Shown: one piece after another, positions 23,840 through 32,745 of the stretch | Layout: every line of letters begins with the position of its first letter | Position numbering within the stretch: position 1 is the first letter of the stretch | NCBI GenBank assembly: GCA_900549235.1 | Contig: URNT01000001.1 | Coordinates: forward strand, 106,549 to 170,548 | Origin: an uncultured Clostridium sp. | GTDB lineage: Bacteria; Bacillota; Clostridia; Lachnospirales; Lachnospiraceae | Direction: 5' to 3' | Length of the DNA stretch: 64,000 bases | Made by a program: the position numbers and the translations under genes | Notes under the pieces: generated by a model | Told to the model about the DNA's origin: nothing | What the model saw: the letters and a program-made list of their open reading frames with translations, nothing else | Database searches by the model: none

Positions 23840-24862
23840 ATGAAAGCTGTACAGATTGTTAAACCAGAGGAACTGAGAGTTATCGACATCGACATGCCTG
23901 TGATGGATGAAAAGAACAATGTCCTTGTAAAAATGACAACCGCCGGCATCTGCGGCTCCGACATGGGAATCTATCACGGCACCAACGCCGCCGCCACCTA
24001 TCCCCGGATCATCGGCCACGAGATGGTAGGCCGGGTAGACCAGGTGGGGCCAGGTGTTCAGAATTTAAAGGTGGGCGACCGTGTCATCATCAATCAGGTG
24101 ACCAGCTGCGGCCACTGCTATCCCTGCCGCATCGGCAGAGGCAATGTGTGCGACAATCTGGCCATCCGCGGCGTGCATATCGACGGCGGCTACCGGGAAT
24201 ACATCGCTGTGCCTGAAACAGACTGCTATATCCTTCCCGATTCCCTGTCTGATACCGATGCCATTATGATCGAACCTACCACCATCGGCATCCAGGCCTG
24301 CACCAGAGCCCAGCTTGAAAAGGACGATTTTCTGCTGATCTACGGCTCCGGCGCCTTAGGAAGCACCATTTTAAAGGTAGCCCGCCTGCTCTGCGACCAT
24401 ATTATCGTAGCGGATATTATGGATGACAAGCTGGAGATTGCAAAACAGAGCGGCGCCTCATACACCATTAACCCCTTAAAGGAGGATCTCACCGCCAAGG
24501 TAAAGGAATACACCGAAGGCCACGGAAGCACCGTATCCATCGATGCCGCCTGCACCAAGGATTCCCTGCTCACTCTTTTAAAGGCCACAGGCAATGCGGG
24601 GCGGGTGATCACCATGGGCTTTTCCGTTTCTCCTACTGAGGTCAATCAGTTCCTTATCACCTCCAAGGAGCTGGATGTGCGCGGATCCAGGCTTCAGAAT
24701 CATATGTTCGGAAAGGCAATTCAGCTGATCAACGAGGGAAAGCTGGATCTGAACCACACCGTATCCCACACCTTCCCTCTGATCAGGGCCCAGGAAGCCT
24801 TTGACTTTAACGACAGCCATGACCCTTCTATCCGTAAGATCGCTCTTACCTTTGACTTTTAA
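23840..24862 (+). CDS. Zinc-dependent medium-chain dehydrogenase, RspB/sugar-acid type
   Basis: The 340-residue protein has the catalytic zinc signature AGICGSDMGIYHG and GHEMVG, the structural-zinc Cys set CGHCYPCRIGRGNVC and a Rossmann segment YGSGALGST. It closely resembles E. coli RspB and related L-gulonate/L-galactonate oxidoreductases. Sitting opposite uxuAB, it probably feeds an aldonate such as L-gulonate or L-galactonate into the fructuronate-mannonate path. The ATG at 23840 follows AAGGAG; an upstream GTG at 23828 overlaps that site. The exact substrate is inference. Confidence 0.88.
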   Translation: MKAVQIVKPEELRVIDIDMPVMDEKNNVLVKMTTAGICGSDMGIYHGTNAAATYPRIIGHEMVGRVDQVGPGVQNLKVGDRVIINQVTSCGHCYPCRIGRGNVCDNLAIRGVHIDGGYREYIAVPETDCYILPDSLSDTDAIMIEPTTIGIQACTRAQLEKDDFLLIYGSGALGSTILKVARLLCDHIIVADIMDDKLEIAKQSGASYTINPLKEDLTAKVKEYTEGHGSTVSIDAACTKDSLLTLLKATGNAGRVITMGFSVSPTEVNQFLITSKELDVRGSRLQNHMFGKAIQLINEGKLDLNHTVSHTFPLIRAQEAFDFNDSHDPSIRKIALTFDF

Positions 24863-25548
24863 TGCCTATGAAGCTTTTAGACAGACTGCCTGATGAGAAC
24901 GCCCGCGCCTACGCGGTACGGGTCCTTCTTTACAATATCACTGCCCTGGAGCTTCCTCCGGGCAGTTCGGTGAGCGAAAATGAACTTTCTGCCTTTATGA
25001 GCTTATCCAGGACTCCGGTGCGGGAGGCGCTGATCGAGCTTTCCCGCATGAACCTGGTAGAGATTTTTCCTCAGAGAGGCAGCTATATTTCAAGGATCGA
25101 CTACAGCCTCGTGGAGGAGTCCCGCTTTATGCGCCTGGTCCTTGAAAACGCGGTGGTAAAGCTGGCCTGTGAATCTGGTATTTCTCCCCGGTTTATGGAG
25201 CAGCTTGAAGAAAATCTCAAAAAGGAAGAAGCTTATTCGGACACTGGAGAATTTTCCGTCCAGCTGGAGCTTGACAACCATTTCCACCGGCTTCTGTTTG
25301 AGTCGGTAGGAAAAGCCTGGACCTTTGATGTGATCTACGCTCACATGGTACATTTTGACCGCATCCGCATCCTTACCTTGAAGTCCTGGCAGGATTCCCG
25401 CTCCGTAAAGGATCACCAGAATATCCTTTACGCCATCCGCCAGCAGGACGGGGAGCTTGCGGAAATGCTGATGACACGCCACCTGACCCGGTTCCAGGTA
25501 GAGAAAACAGAGCTTACCAAATGGTATCCGGACTATTTTGTTATGTGA
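24862..25548 (+). CDS. GntR family regulator, FCD (FadR) subgroup
   Basis: The 228-residue protein has an N-terminal winged helix (SVSENELSAFMSLSRTPVREALIELSR cut at residues about 33-59) and a C-terminal FCD ligand domain with metal-binding His in NHFHRLLF. Its ATG overlaps the stop of the dehydrogenase (TAATG), so the two are coupled. It most likely controls the divergent uxuA/dehydrogenase promoters and is relieved by a hexuronate or aldonate. Confidence 0.92.
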   Translation: MPMKLLDRLPDENARAYAVRVLLYNITALELPPGSSVSENELSAFMSLSRTPVREALIELSRMNLVEIFPQRGSYISRIDYSLVEESRFMRLVLENAVVKLACESGISPRFMEQLEENLKKEEAYSDTGEFSVQLELDNHFHRLLFESVGKAWTFDVIYAHMVHFDRIRILTLKSWQDSRSVKDHQNILYAIRQQDGELAEMLMTRHLTRFQVEKTELTKWYPDYFVM

Positions 25549-25550
25549 GA

Positions 25551-25603
25551 AAGCAAAAAAGAACGCCTTCAGGCAACCGCCTGACCGCGTTCTTTTTTTG
25601 CTT
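25551..25603. terminator. Strong bidirectional terminator
   Basis: AAGCAAAAAAGAACGC (25551-25566) pairs with GCGTTCTTTTTTTGCTT (25587-25603); a CAGGC/GCCTG stem adds inside. It serves both the gntR operon on + and the yiaL end of the large minus-strand operon. Confidence 0.93.
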
Positions 25604-25606
25604 CCC

Positions 25607-26059
25607 TTACAGAGCAACCTTTACAACTACCTTTTTTACCTGACAGGGGCCTCCTGCCTGGCATCTTGGCTTATGGGCATCCTCTGGAGCCACAATGATC
25701 AGATCTCCTTCGTCTAAAAAGACAGATCCGCTAAACTCCGGCTCCTCGTAAAAGATCAGATCATTTTCCTCGATCCGCTCCTTTTCAACCAGCCCGTCTC
25801 TTTTACATACCCCAAACTGCTCTCTGCCTTTCACAACATACTGAATATCAAAGTATTTTTCATGGGTTTCAAAGGATCCCTGGTCTGCTGGAAAGGTGGT
25901 ATACTCCTGGATATTGGCAACAACCCTGTCTCCCATAATAGGATAGCTTCCTGCCGGAAGGGCCTCAAGGTCCGTCTCTGCCAGCCATTTGTAAGCGCAG
26001 GTGAATTTTTCTTCCAGGTAATTATATTTTTCAGCAATCTTAATATTTGAAAAAAACAT
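25607..26059 (-). CDS. YhcH/YjgK/YiaL family protein
   Basis: The 150-residue protein has the cupin-like family signatures GDRVVANIQEY, FETHEKYFDIQYVVKG and IVAPEDAHKPRC. Members bind metal and act on sugar acids or acyl-sugars, perhaps as anomerase-like enzymes; in E. coli YiaL lies with YiaK in the 2,3-diketo-L-gulonate operon. The ATG at 26059 follows AAAGGAG; the longer frame starts inside yiaK. A second paralog is at 34363. Confidence 0.88.
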   Translation of the reverse strand: MFFSNIKIAEKYNYLEEKFTCAYKWLAETDLEALPAGSYPIMGDRVVANIQEYTTFPADQGSFETHEKYFDIQYVVKGREQFGVCKRDGLVEKERIEENDLIFYEEPEFSGSVFLDEGDLIIVAPEDAHKPRCQAGGPCQVKKVVVKVAL

Positions 26060-26073
26060 AGTCCTCTCTCCTT

Positions 26074-27123
26074 TTATCTGCTCGCAATATCCTTTGTATC
26101 CATGTTGCCGGCCGCAAGAGCGCAGACCTGCTGCCATACAGTTTCATCAGCGGCAACACCCTCCTTCATGCTCTGTGCCCGTGTCTTTAAGGTGCGCTCC
26201 CCAGGATAGCTTACATGGCCGCCCTCCCGCTCTGGATGGGCGTTATTTGCCGCCTCGGCCCGGCGGTCCAGCATAGTCTGAATCTCCTCTTTTGTACCGA
26301 ACAGATAGGGATCATAAGCGATAAAGATCTGGCAGCAGCCGGTGCAGCTGCCCTTAGCCTGAATATCCATATCCGTACCGCAGTTTCCATTTGCCATCAG
26401 AGCCGCTGCCATATCAAGGGCAAGAGCCATACCGCTGCCCTTCCAGTAACCCGTAGGAAGGATCCGTCTGCTGTCCTCGATGGCTCCCGGATCACTGGTC
26501 AGCTTTCCGTCTTTGTCAAAACCGCCGGGAAAGGGAAGCTCCTTTCCAGCCAGGCGGTAAACCCCCAGCTTTCCATAAGCGTACTGGCTCATGGCCATAT
26601 CCAGGACCACCGGCCCATTTTCTCTGGGAACGGCGATACAGAAGGGGTTATTTCCCACACTGGGCTCATCACTGCCCCATAAAGGCATACAGCTTTCTGT
26701 ATTGATCCAGCTCATACCCATAAATCCGGCCTCTGCCATTCTCCAGGCATAGGTGCCGCCCCGCATCCAGTGGGTGGTATTTTTCAAGGTTACACAGCCG
26801 ATGCCGTGTTCCTTTGCCAGCTCCACTGCCCGGTCTGCGCAGAACAGGGCGTTGGTGATGCCGATGCCCAGCTGTCCGTCATAGTTTTCTACTGCTCCCT
26901 TTGCTCCCGTAAGGCAGGGTTTTCCCTTTATATTGATCCAGCCCTTCTGTACATATTCTGCAAAGCGCGGAACCCGGTTTAAGCCATGGCTCTCCACTCC
27001 ATCGGCACTGGACTGGGTATGGATCAGGGCACAGGTCTCTGCCTGCTCCTCTGTCAGCCCCAGATTTAAAAAGACCTGCTTTAAGGTCTGCTTCATTTCT
27101 TCATAAGCAACTCGAATACTCAT
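26074..27123 (-). CDS. YiaK-like Ldh2-family oxidoreductase (2,3-diketo-L-gulonate reductase type)
   Basis: The 349-residue protein belongs to the malate/L-lactate/ureidoglycolate dehydrogenase fold: SADGVESHGLNRVPRFAEYV near the N-terminus with the family Ser/His/Arg, GVGCVTL-like GIGCVTLKNTTHWMRGG, and PVVLDMAMSQYAYGK. It reduces an alpha-keto acid with NAD(P)H. The neighbour YiaL gene is 15 bases away, as in E. coli yiaKL, which favours 2,3-diketogulonate or a similar keto sugar acid; other family substrates remain possible. Confidence 0.88.
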   Translation of the reverse strand: MSIRVAYEEMKQTLKQVFLNLGLTEEQAETCALIHTQSSADGVESHGLNRVPRFAEYVQKGWINIKGKPCLTGAKGAVENYDGQLGIGITNALFCADRAVELAKEHGIGCVTLKNTTHWMRGGTYAWRMAEAGFMGMSWINTESCMPLWGSDEPSVGNNPFCIAVPRENGPVVLDMAMSQYAYGKLGVYRLAGKELPFPGGFDKDGKLTSDPGAIEDSRRILPTGYWKGSGMALALDMAAALMANGNCGTDMDIQAKGSCTGCCQIFIAYDPYLFGTKEEIQTMLDRRAEAANNAHPEREGGHVSYPGERTLKTRAQSMKEGVAADETVWQQVCALAAGNMDTKDIASR

Positions 27124-27138
27124 AAAACCTCTCCTTTA

Positions 27139-27909
27139 TTATTGTACTACCCTTCCCCCATAGGCCATCATCTCCTCATAGAGGCCGCTTGCCTCCTCTG
27201 GAGAATATCCGTATACCAGAAATACATCCATCACATAAGGGGCATAGGGAAGGTCTGTCAGTGCCTGGGCAAAGGCCATGGCAGCAATCTCGCTGAGAGC
27301 GATAATGGAAGAATCATTGTGAATAGGGCCCAGGGACCAGAGGCGGATCTTCTCTTTCTTTGTAAAAATCTCCTCCTTATGAGCTTCCTCCACAAAATGA
27401 AAGAGCTCATGGGCCAGAAGAAGCTCCTCTACCCTCAGACGGTCTGTCAGAATCTCCTTCACCTCAGGAGCCGCAAGCCACCGCCCGGCCCGTTTTACCG
27501 CGTCCATATAGATGCTTATATTGCCCGGCTCCCTGAATTCCGCAAAGAGCACCCGGTCCGCCTTCTCAGGCAGAGAAGGATAGGACACCTTAAGCCCCAT
27601 AGCCTCTGCCAGCTTCCCAGGCTCCCTGGTGCCATATTCCTCTGATACCCTGCGGGCATACTCATAGCCGCAGTCCATGGCCTGCTTCATCCAGCCCTTT
27701 CGCTGGCTGTCGCTGAATTTCCCGTTTAAGGGCTCTCTGGAAAATACATAAGCCTGCCAGTCCTCAAAGGGAATCGCCGTCAGGTCCCGGAGCATAAGCT
27801 CCAGGGAACGGACGGCAGTTTCGGGACGTTTATAAGACACTGGCTTCTGCTTTCCAAAAAGTCCCTCCGCAATGGGCTTTAACGCCTTTTGAACCTCATC
27901 CCGCTTCAT
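27139..27909 (-). CDS. ImmA/IrrE-like zinc metallopeptidase in a catabolic operon
   Basis: The 256-residue protein has HELFH at 167-171 and a downstream Glu207 in SEIAAMAFAQAL, the zinc ligands of the M78 family. There is no HTH domain, unlike many ImmA partners encoded by mobile elements. It lies 15 bases from yiaK and 4 bases from the HyuA gene, so it is part of this operon. Its substrate is unknown: it could cleave a regulator or, less likely, a pathway intermediate. Confidence 0.75.
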   Translation of the reverse strand: MKRDEVQKALKPIAEGLFGKQKPVSYKRPETAVRSLELMLRDLTAIPFEDWQAYVFSREPLNGKFSDSQRKGWMKQAMDCGYEYARRVSEEYGTREPGKLAEAMGLKVSYPSLPEKADRVLFAEFREPGNISIYMDAVKRAGRWLAAPEVKEILTDRLRVEELLLAHELFHFVEEAHKEEIFTKKEKIRLWSLGPIHNDSSIIALSEIAAMAFAQALTDLPYAPYVMDVFLVYGYSPEEASGLYEEMMAYGGRVVQ

Positions 27910-27913
27910 AGAG

Positions 27914-30052
27914 CTACAGCTCCGTTACAGAGCCTACGATGATGATCTCCTCATCCGGCTCCCGATCGCCCAGGTCAAGATCCATAAGAAGGAAGATCTG
28001 CTCTAAGTCAACTGCGCTGTAATCTCCTACTCTCGGTCCTACACATACGAAGAAGTCAGGACGGATAATAGAGTCGGTCTTAAAGATCGCTACATTCTTC
28101 CAGATGTCCTCCACAACCTCCTTGTAGTCTCCGGCCTTGCACTTGACTACCATGCCGTTGGAGCACTGAACCTTGATAAAGCCCTTTTTATCAACGATAC
28201 GGATCGGCTTTTTCTCCTCACGCTCGCCCTGGTATACATAGAACTTGTCTGTCTTTTCTGCCAGATGGATATTGCTTACCTTGGAGCCGAAGTCTGCGAG
28301 AGCCAGTTCCTTTGCCTCCTCCTCGCTGCACTCCTTTAAAAGGTCTGTGGTCTTTACCTCTGTGGAGCCGGTGGCGATGGCTGTTACCTTACCTGTCTGG
28401 CTGTCGATTTCAATATGTACCTCTACCGTGTCAGGAGACGCACCGGAGCTGACAGCTGCATCTGCCGCTTCCTTCTTGATCTCCCGGATATCCTCCTGGG
28501 TAGGGCTTGGAATCACACGCTCTACTACGTCACGGACCATGGACAGAGCCACGCCGATAGAGGAAATAACCTCCGCATTTTCCGGAATGTCATAAGCCAG
28601 TCCCATCTTCTCCGCACAGTAAGGAACCAGGGAAGCAGCGCCGCCGCCGCAGCCTACCAGCTTCATGCTGTCATGGTCTAACTGGTATTTCTCAGCCAGG
28701 GCATTGATGCAGGCGTTAACCTTCTCAAAGTCCTTGTCAAGGATCTGGGTTGCAAGCTGCTCTACTGTAATACCCAGCTTGTCAGCAACCGGCTGCATGG
28801 CCTTGCGGGCAGCAGCCGCATTGCCGTGAGCAAAGTATTTCTCATCGATCAGGCCCAGCACGTTGGCTGCACAGGTGTTGGTAAAGCAGATGCGCTTTCC
28901 GTTCTTTAACCGGAGCGTTACATAGTCGGCAGGATCGCCGGGCTTAGGGCTTACCAGTTCGATCTGGGGATCCTCAATCTCCTCCTCCGGAGTAAAGCAG
29001 GCGTACTCGCAGCCTGCGATATGAGCGGAACGGGGGCCTGCATCTACTACTTCTTTATCATTGATACGCACCATGGAACCTCCGGCGCATCCAAGGATAC
29101 GCACGTCCAGGGAACTGATATAGGTATCATGTCCGCCGATCTGGGCATAGTCTACACCAGGACGGCCGTTTTTGATTACACCAATGTTGGTGGTGGTTCC
29201 GCCTACCTCAAAGTAGATGGCATTTGAGGCGCGCAGATACATAAGAGAGCCCATAACAGAAGCAGCCGGGCCGGACAGAGCGGTCAGAATCGGACGCTTA
29301 CGCATCTCGCTGATCTCCATAACACCGCCGTCGCCTCTCATGATCATAAGAGGAACGGTAACTCCCGCCTCCCTTACAGAGGACTCTGTAGCGTTGGCAG
29401 TTGCCATCATCTTTGGCAGAATGGAGGCATTGATCGCTGCAGTGCGGGTACGTCTGGTAAGGCCGTAGAGCTTTGTAATATCAGAAGCCATGCTGACGGG
29501 AACATTTCTCTTTTCCGCGCAGTCATGAATCATCATCTCCTCATCCATGCTGTCTACACCAAAAGCCATGGAAGCCACGATTACCTGAGCGCCCTGCTTT
29601 AACAGCTCATCGATGTTCTGGTTGATCACATCCTCTGACAGCATCTTCTTTTTGATAAAGGTATTAAATACCTTTATCATCCGGCCTACCTTTTCGTCTA
29701 ATACAATATCCTTTAAGGCAAGCTGGCGCTTCGCAAGAAAGCCCTCTAAGCCTCCTCCTGCCACGCCTACGATACCTACGTTGGCTACGTCGCCCTCAAT
29801 AAAGGCATTGGTGGCCTGGGTGGTAGAATGAGCAACGAATACTACGTCCTCCGGCGCGATGCCGTTTTCACGCATACAGTTTTTAAAGCTCTGCACAACC
29901 CCGGCAGCAACGCCGTCTTTATCATCATGGGTTGTCTTTACTTCGTTTTTTCCAATGATCTCATGGGTTTCATTGTCCATCGCCACGCACTTGGTATAGG
30001 TTCCTCCTACGTCAATACCCATACGCACAGCTCTGTGTTTACGTTCTGCCAT
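27914..30052 (-). CDS. Hydantoinase/oxoprolinase (HyuA) family protein
   Basis: The 712-residue protein opens MGIDVGGTYTKCVAMDN (ATP-binding actin-like fold of the HyuA N-terminal domain), has VFVAHSTTQATNAFIEGDVA, and the middle domain signature PILTALSGPAASVMGS followed by EVGGTTTNIGVI. The family hydrolyses cyclic amides or carboxylates ketones using ATP. Length is usual, but the last third is not clearly the common C-terminal domain, and no HyuB partner gene is present. The substrate may be a cyclic imide or a keto compound linked to sugar acids. Confidence 0.88.
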   Translation of the reverse strand: MAERKHRAVRMGIDVGGTYTKCVAMDNETHEIIGKNEVKTTHDDKDGVAAGVVQSFKNCMRENGIAPEDVVFVAHSTTQATNAFIEGDVANVGIVGVAGGGLEGFLAKRQLALKDIVLDEKVGRMIKVFNTFIKKKMLSEDVINQNIDELLKQGAQVIVASMAFGVDSMDEEMMIHDCAEKRNVPVSMASDITKLYGLTRRTRTAAINASILPKMMATANATESSVREAGVTVPLMIMRGDGGVMEISEMRKRPILTALSGPAASVMGSLMYLRASNAIYFEVGGTTTNIGVIKNGRPGVDYAQIGGHDTYISSLDVRILGCAGGSMVRINDKEVVDAGPRSAHIAGCEYACFTPEEEIEDPQIELVSPKPGDPADYVTLRLKNGKRICFTNTCAANVLGLIDEKYFAHGNAAAARKAMQPVADKLGITVEQLATQILDKDFEKVNACINALAEKYQLDHDSMKLVGCGGGAASLVPYCAEKMGLAYDIPENAEVISSIGVALSMVRDVVERVIPSPTQEDIREIKKEAADAAVSSGASPDTVEVHIEIDSQTGKVTAIATGSTEVKTTDLLKECSEEEAKELALADFGSKVSNIHLAEKTDKFYVYQGEREEKKPIRIVDKKGFIKVQCSNGMVVKCKAGDYKEVVEDIWKNVAIFKTDSIIRPDFFVCVGPRVGDYSAVDLEQIFLLMDLDLGDREPDEEIIIVGSVTEL

Positions 30053-30123
30053 ACTCCTTCATTCCTTTCGTTTCTATTATAGTTATTCTTTGGAAATTTT
30101 TGTTTAAACAGGATTGGGATCCA

Positions 30124-30145
30124 CCAGGCGCCCCCCGGCGCCTGG
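30124..30145 (-). other. Perfect GC-rich hairpin between transporter and HyuA gene
   Basis: CCAGGCGCC and GGCGCCTGG pair around a four-base loop in the 134-base gap. No T tract follows on the minus strand, so it is more likely to set relative mRNA stability than to end transcription. Confidence 0.6.
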
Positions 30146-30186
30146 CATGATAAAAGATGCATTGTTTTGAGAGAGTCTGATGTTGA

Positions 30187-31575
30187 TTAGATGAACCATT
30201 CGGCGCCAAGGCCCGCAAGCATTACAAATGCCGCAATATACTGAAGCACGCCTGTCACATATGAATTTGGTATAGAAAGCTTCAGGAAGTCCTTGGAATC
30301 TACCTTGGTATAAGCCAGTCCCCATGCAACCCAGGACTGTGTGATACAGGAGCCGATATTTACCGTAATGGTCGGAATGGCAAATACGGCATATAAAAAT
30401 GGAACTGAGAAGTTCGCTACATTGGACAGCACACCCAGAGTAGCGGCACCGCAGCCTACCAGAGTCATCGGTCCGCGGAACAGGCCCATGAACAGAAGGA
30501 CTGCAAAGGCGATACATACAACCAGCTCGCTTTTTGGCATGATGCCTCCCAGGATCACCTTGAAATAAGGAGACGCATAAGTAGCTACTGAGTTGAACAT
30601 AGGCAGGGTAAGAAGGAATCCTACCAGGGGAGCGGTATCAACCACACCGTCATAATAGAGCTTATTTACCAGCTGGCAGTTCTCCTTGAAGGTTCCTTTC
30701 ATCCTTCCGCAGAGGAACAGTGCAGCAAAGCCTGCGATCACAAAGCCGCCGATTACGGAAAAATCAAGCCAGATCTTTAATATAACCGGAACGATAGGAA
30801 GGATCAGGGTGTAAAATGGAGCATTTTTCTGCTCAGAGCCTGCTCCTCTGGTCTGTGCTGCCCATGCGTGGCTGGTTTTGGAGCTCTTCAGGTAAAGAGC
30901 GGCAAGAACGGTGGTAGCCACCAGCATGATCAGGAAAGCAGCAAAGCCCCAGTGGCTTACATACCAACCCAGAGTAAAGTCAGGCATCTCATCCGGCTGG
31001 ATAAAGAACGCGCGGTACTGAGCAAAGTTAACCGGGTTCATAAAGATACCGGCTGCTACAGAGCCCATGAAGCTGAACATGGCAATGGCCTTTGGAATAC
31101 CAAGGGACATAAGAATCGGAAGAACGATTACGCCGATAGCGATAACAGGGCCTGCACCAGTCATGGCAGTAAAGATAACAGCAGTCACAACGTTTAACAG
31201 AGTGATGGTAACAAATGGCTTATCTCCGCCCAGTTCTACTGTTTTACGGATCAGTGTGGAAGCAATACCTGTCTCCATCAGCACACGGCCAAACCATGCA
31301 CCCCAGCACACATTTACAAGAGTGGTGCCCCAGCCTTCAGGAGCGCTCTGGTAAATATTGTTCAGGATCTTAACCAGTCCCTTTACTCCGTCATACTGGA
31401 GAACCGGATTGGACTCTAAAAATGCCTCGCTGGCAAACAGTGCTCCGCCTAAAGGCAGGATAGTCCAGACAAGAGTGATGACCAAAAAGCCGATCATCAG
31501 GTTGTGGCCCTTGATACAGTAATACGCCAGGCCGAAAAACGTAAGCAATAAAATGATACCAATGATATATTCCAT
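30187..31575 (-). CDS. Membrane carrier of the gluconate/citrate (IT superfamily) type
   Basis: The 462-residue protein has about eleven to twelve membrane segments. Segments such as MTGAGPVIAIGVIVLPILMS and GSVAAGIFMNPVNFAQY recall GntP- and CitM-like carriers of organic acids. It is the first gene of the operon with HyuA, the metallopeptidase, YiaK and YiaL, so it should bring in the substrate of that pathway, probably by proton or sodium symport. An ACAAGGAGG site precedes the ATG. The substrate is not known. Confidence 0.82.
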   Translation of the reverse strand: MEYIIGIILLLTFFGLAYYCIKGHNLMIGFLVITLVWTILPLGGALFASEAFLESNPVLQYDGVKGLVKILNNIYQSAPEGWGTTLVNVCWGAWFGRVLMETGIASTLIRKTVELGGDKPFVTITLLNVVTAVIFTAMTGAGPVIAIGVIVLPILMSLGIPKAIAMFSFMGSVAAGIFMNPVNFAQYRAFFIQPDEMPDFTLGWYVSHWGFAAFLIMLVATTVLAALYLKSSKTSHAWAAQTRGAGSEQKNAPFYTLILPIVPVILKIWLDFSVIGGFVIAGFAALFLCGRMKGTFKENCQLVNKLYYDGVVDTAPLVGFLLTLPMFNSVATYASPYFKVILGGIMPKSELVVCIAFAVLLFMGLFRGPMTLVGCGAATLGVLSNVANFSVPFLYAVFAIPTITVNIGSCITQSWVAWGLAYTKVDSKDFLKLSIPNSYVTGVLQYIAAFVMLAGLGAEWFI

Positions 31576-31729
31576 GGTATTCCCTCCTTGTTTCTTTTTC
31601 CCTAGTTTACATTTTCTTTTGCTTTTGCAGCACGCACCCTCTCAAATGCTGTTTTTATCTCATCCCTTTCCTTATAAAATGTATATTTTCTATCCGGCTT
31701 TAACAGAGCCTCAGGACGCCCGTCGGCCC

Positions 31730-32437
31730 CTATCCGGAAAAGAACTGCGGATAGATCCCTCTCAGTGAATCCATATGAAGAAGGACCATATTAAAATGGT
31801 TGGAACAAAGGAGCTTTGCCGCGTCTGCATCTCCTTTTTCCAGATTATCTGCCAGCATCCGGCACTCCACTCTGGTGTATTCCCAGCCGGAGGAAGGCAG
31901 GATCTGCTCGCTGAAGCTGTATGTACTGTAATGAAGGCCCATGACCCGGAGCATATCGCAGTCCAGTGTGCGAAACACCTCCAAAAGTCCAGTCTTTTTG
32001 CAGAAAGCAGCCAGAGCGTGGCTGAGCTGCCGTTCCAGGATCAAGAGCTCTGCCAGGTCCTCTTTCCTTCCCTCCTGCTCCTTAAGATGCTGTCTGAGGG
32101 TAGTAAGTTCACCGGCAGTAAGCCCCTTCCTGCAGACCTCATCGATCACTGCCTGCTCCAGTACGATATGAGCATACACTGCCTGCCGGACCCGCTCCGG
32201 ATCTATCCTGGTCACCATAGTCCCTCTCTGGGGATATACAGCTACATAGCCCTCCTCAGAAAGCTGGGCCAGTACATCGCGGATCATGGGGCGGCCCGTA
32301 TCCAGCTGGGCAGACAGAGTGTTCTCACTCAGTCTCTCTCCCGGTTTCAGCTCCAAAGCAAGGATCTGACGCTTCAGGGTCTCATAGACGTTGTCCTGTA
32401 CTCTGACCCGGTCTGGCAGAACCGCCTTTTCCTCCAT
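31730..32437 (-). CDS. GntR family regulator, FCD subgroup
   Basis: The 235-residue protein has a winged helix (LSENTLSAQLDTGRPMIRDVLAQL, cut) and a helical FCD-like ligand domain. It lies 154 bases upstream of the transporter gene on the same strand and is the likely regulator of that operon. The FCD His ligands are less obvious than in the regulator at 24862. The ATG follows AAAGGAG. The 308-base gap behind it is shared with a second, divergent GntR gene and carries repeated operator-like sites. Confidence 0.9.
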   Translation of the reverse strand: MEEKAVLPDRVRVQDNVYETLKRQILALELKPGERLSENTLSAQLDTGRPMIRDVLAQLSEEGYVAVYPQRGTMVTRIDPERVRQAVYAHIVLEQAVIDEVCRKGLTAGELTTLRQHLKEQEGRKEDLAELLILERQLSHALAAFCKKTGLLEVFRTLDCDMLRVMGLHYSTYSFSEQILPSSGWEYTRVECRMLADNLEKGDADAAKLLCSNHFNMVLLHMDSLRGIYPQFFSG

Positions 32438-32475
32438 CTGGCACCACTCCTTTACACAGCGGAGAGATTTTTAAA

Positions 32476-32708
32476 ATTGCATACAAGTTTTCCGAATATT
32501 GGAAAAACATAGCCCCCGCTCCTTTGATTTTTTATTTTGCAGTGTATTTCAATATATACAAAATATCACATGTTACCTATAAATGCAACCTCTTTTTACA
32601 TATTTTCAATACAAAATTTCCTGTCTTTTTATTTAGCAGTTGCTTTTTTTACAAATAATGTTACAATAAAAAGAGACGATTTTTCTAGTTCAGATTGCAT
32701 ACAAGTTT
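32476..32708. promoter_or_regulatory. Repeated site ATTGCATACAAGTTT in the gap between two GntR genes
   Basis: Two identical 15-base copies lie at 32476-32490 and 32694-32708, one near each divergent GntR gene and both in the same orientation. The core GCATACAAG resembles half of FCD-GntR operators of the GTATAC type. The rest of 32438-32745 is AT-rich and holds no gene. Confidence 0.6.
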
Positions 32709-32745
32709 CTCACAGCTGTCTGACACACACCATTAAGAAAGAGAG

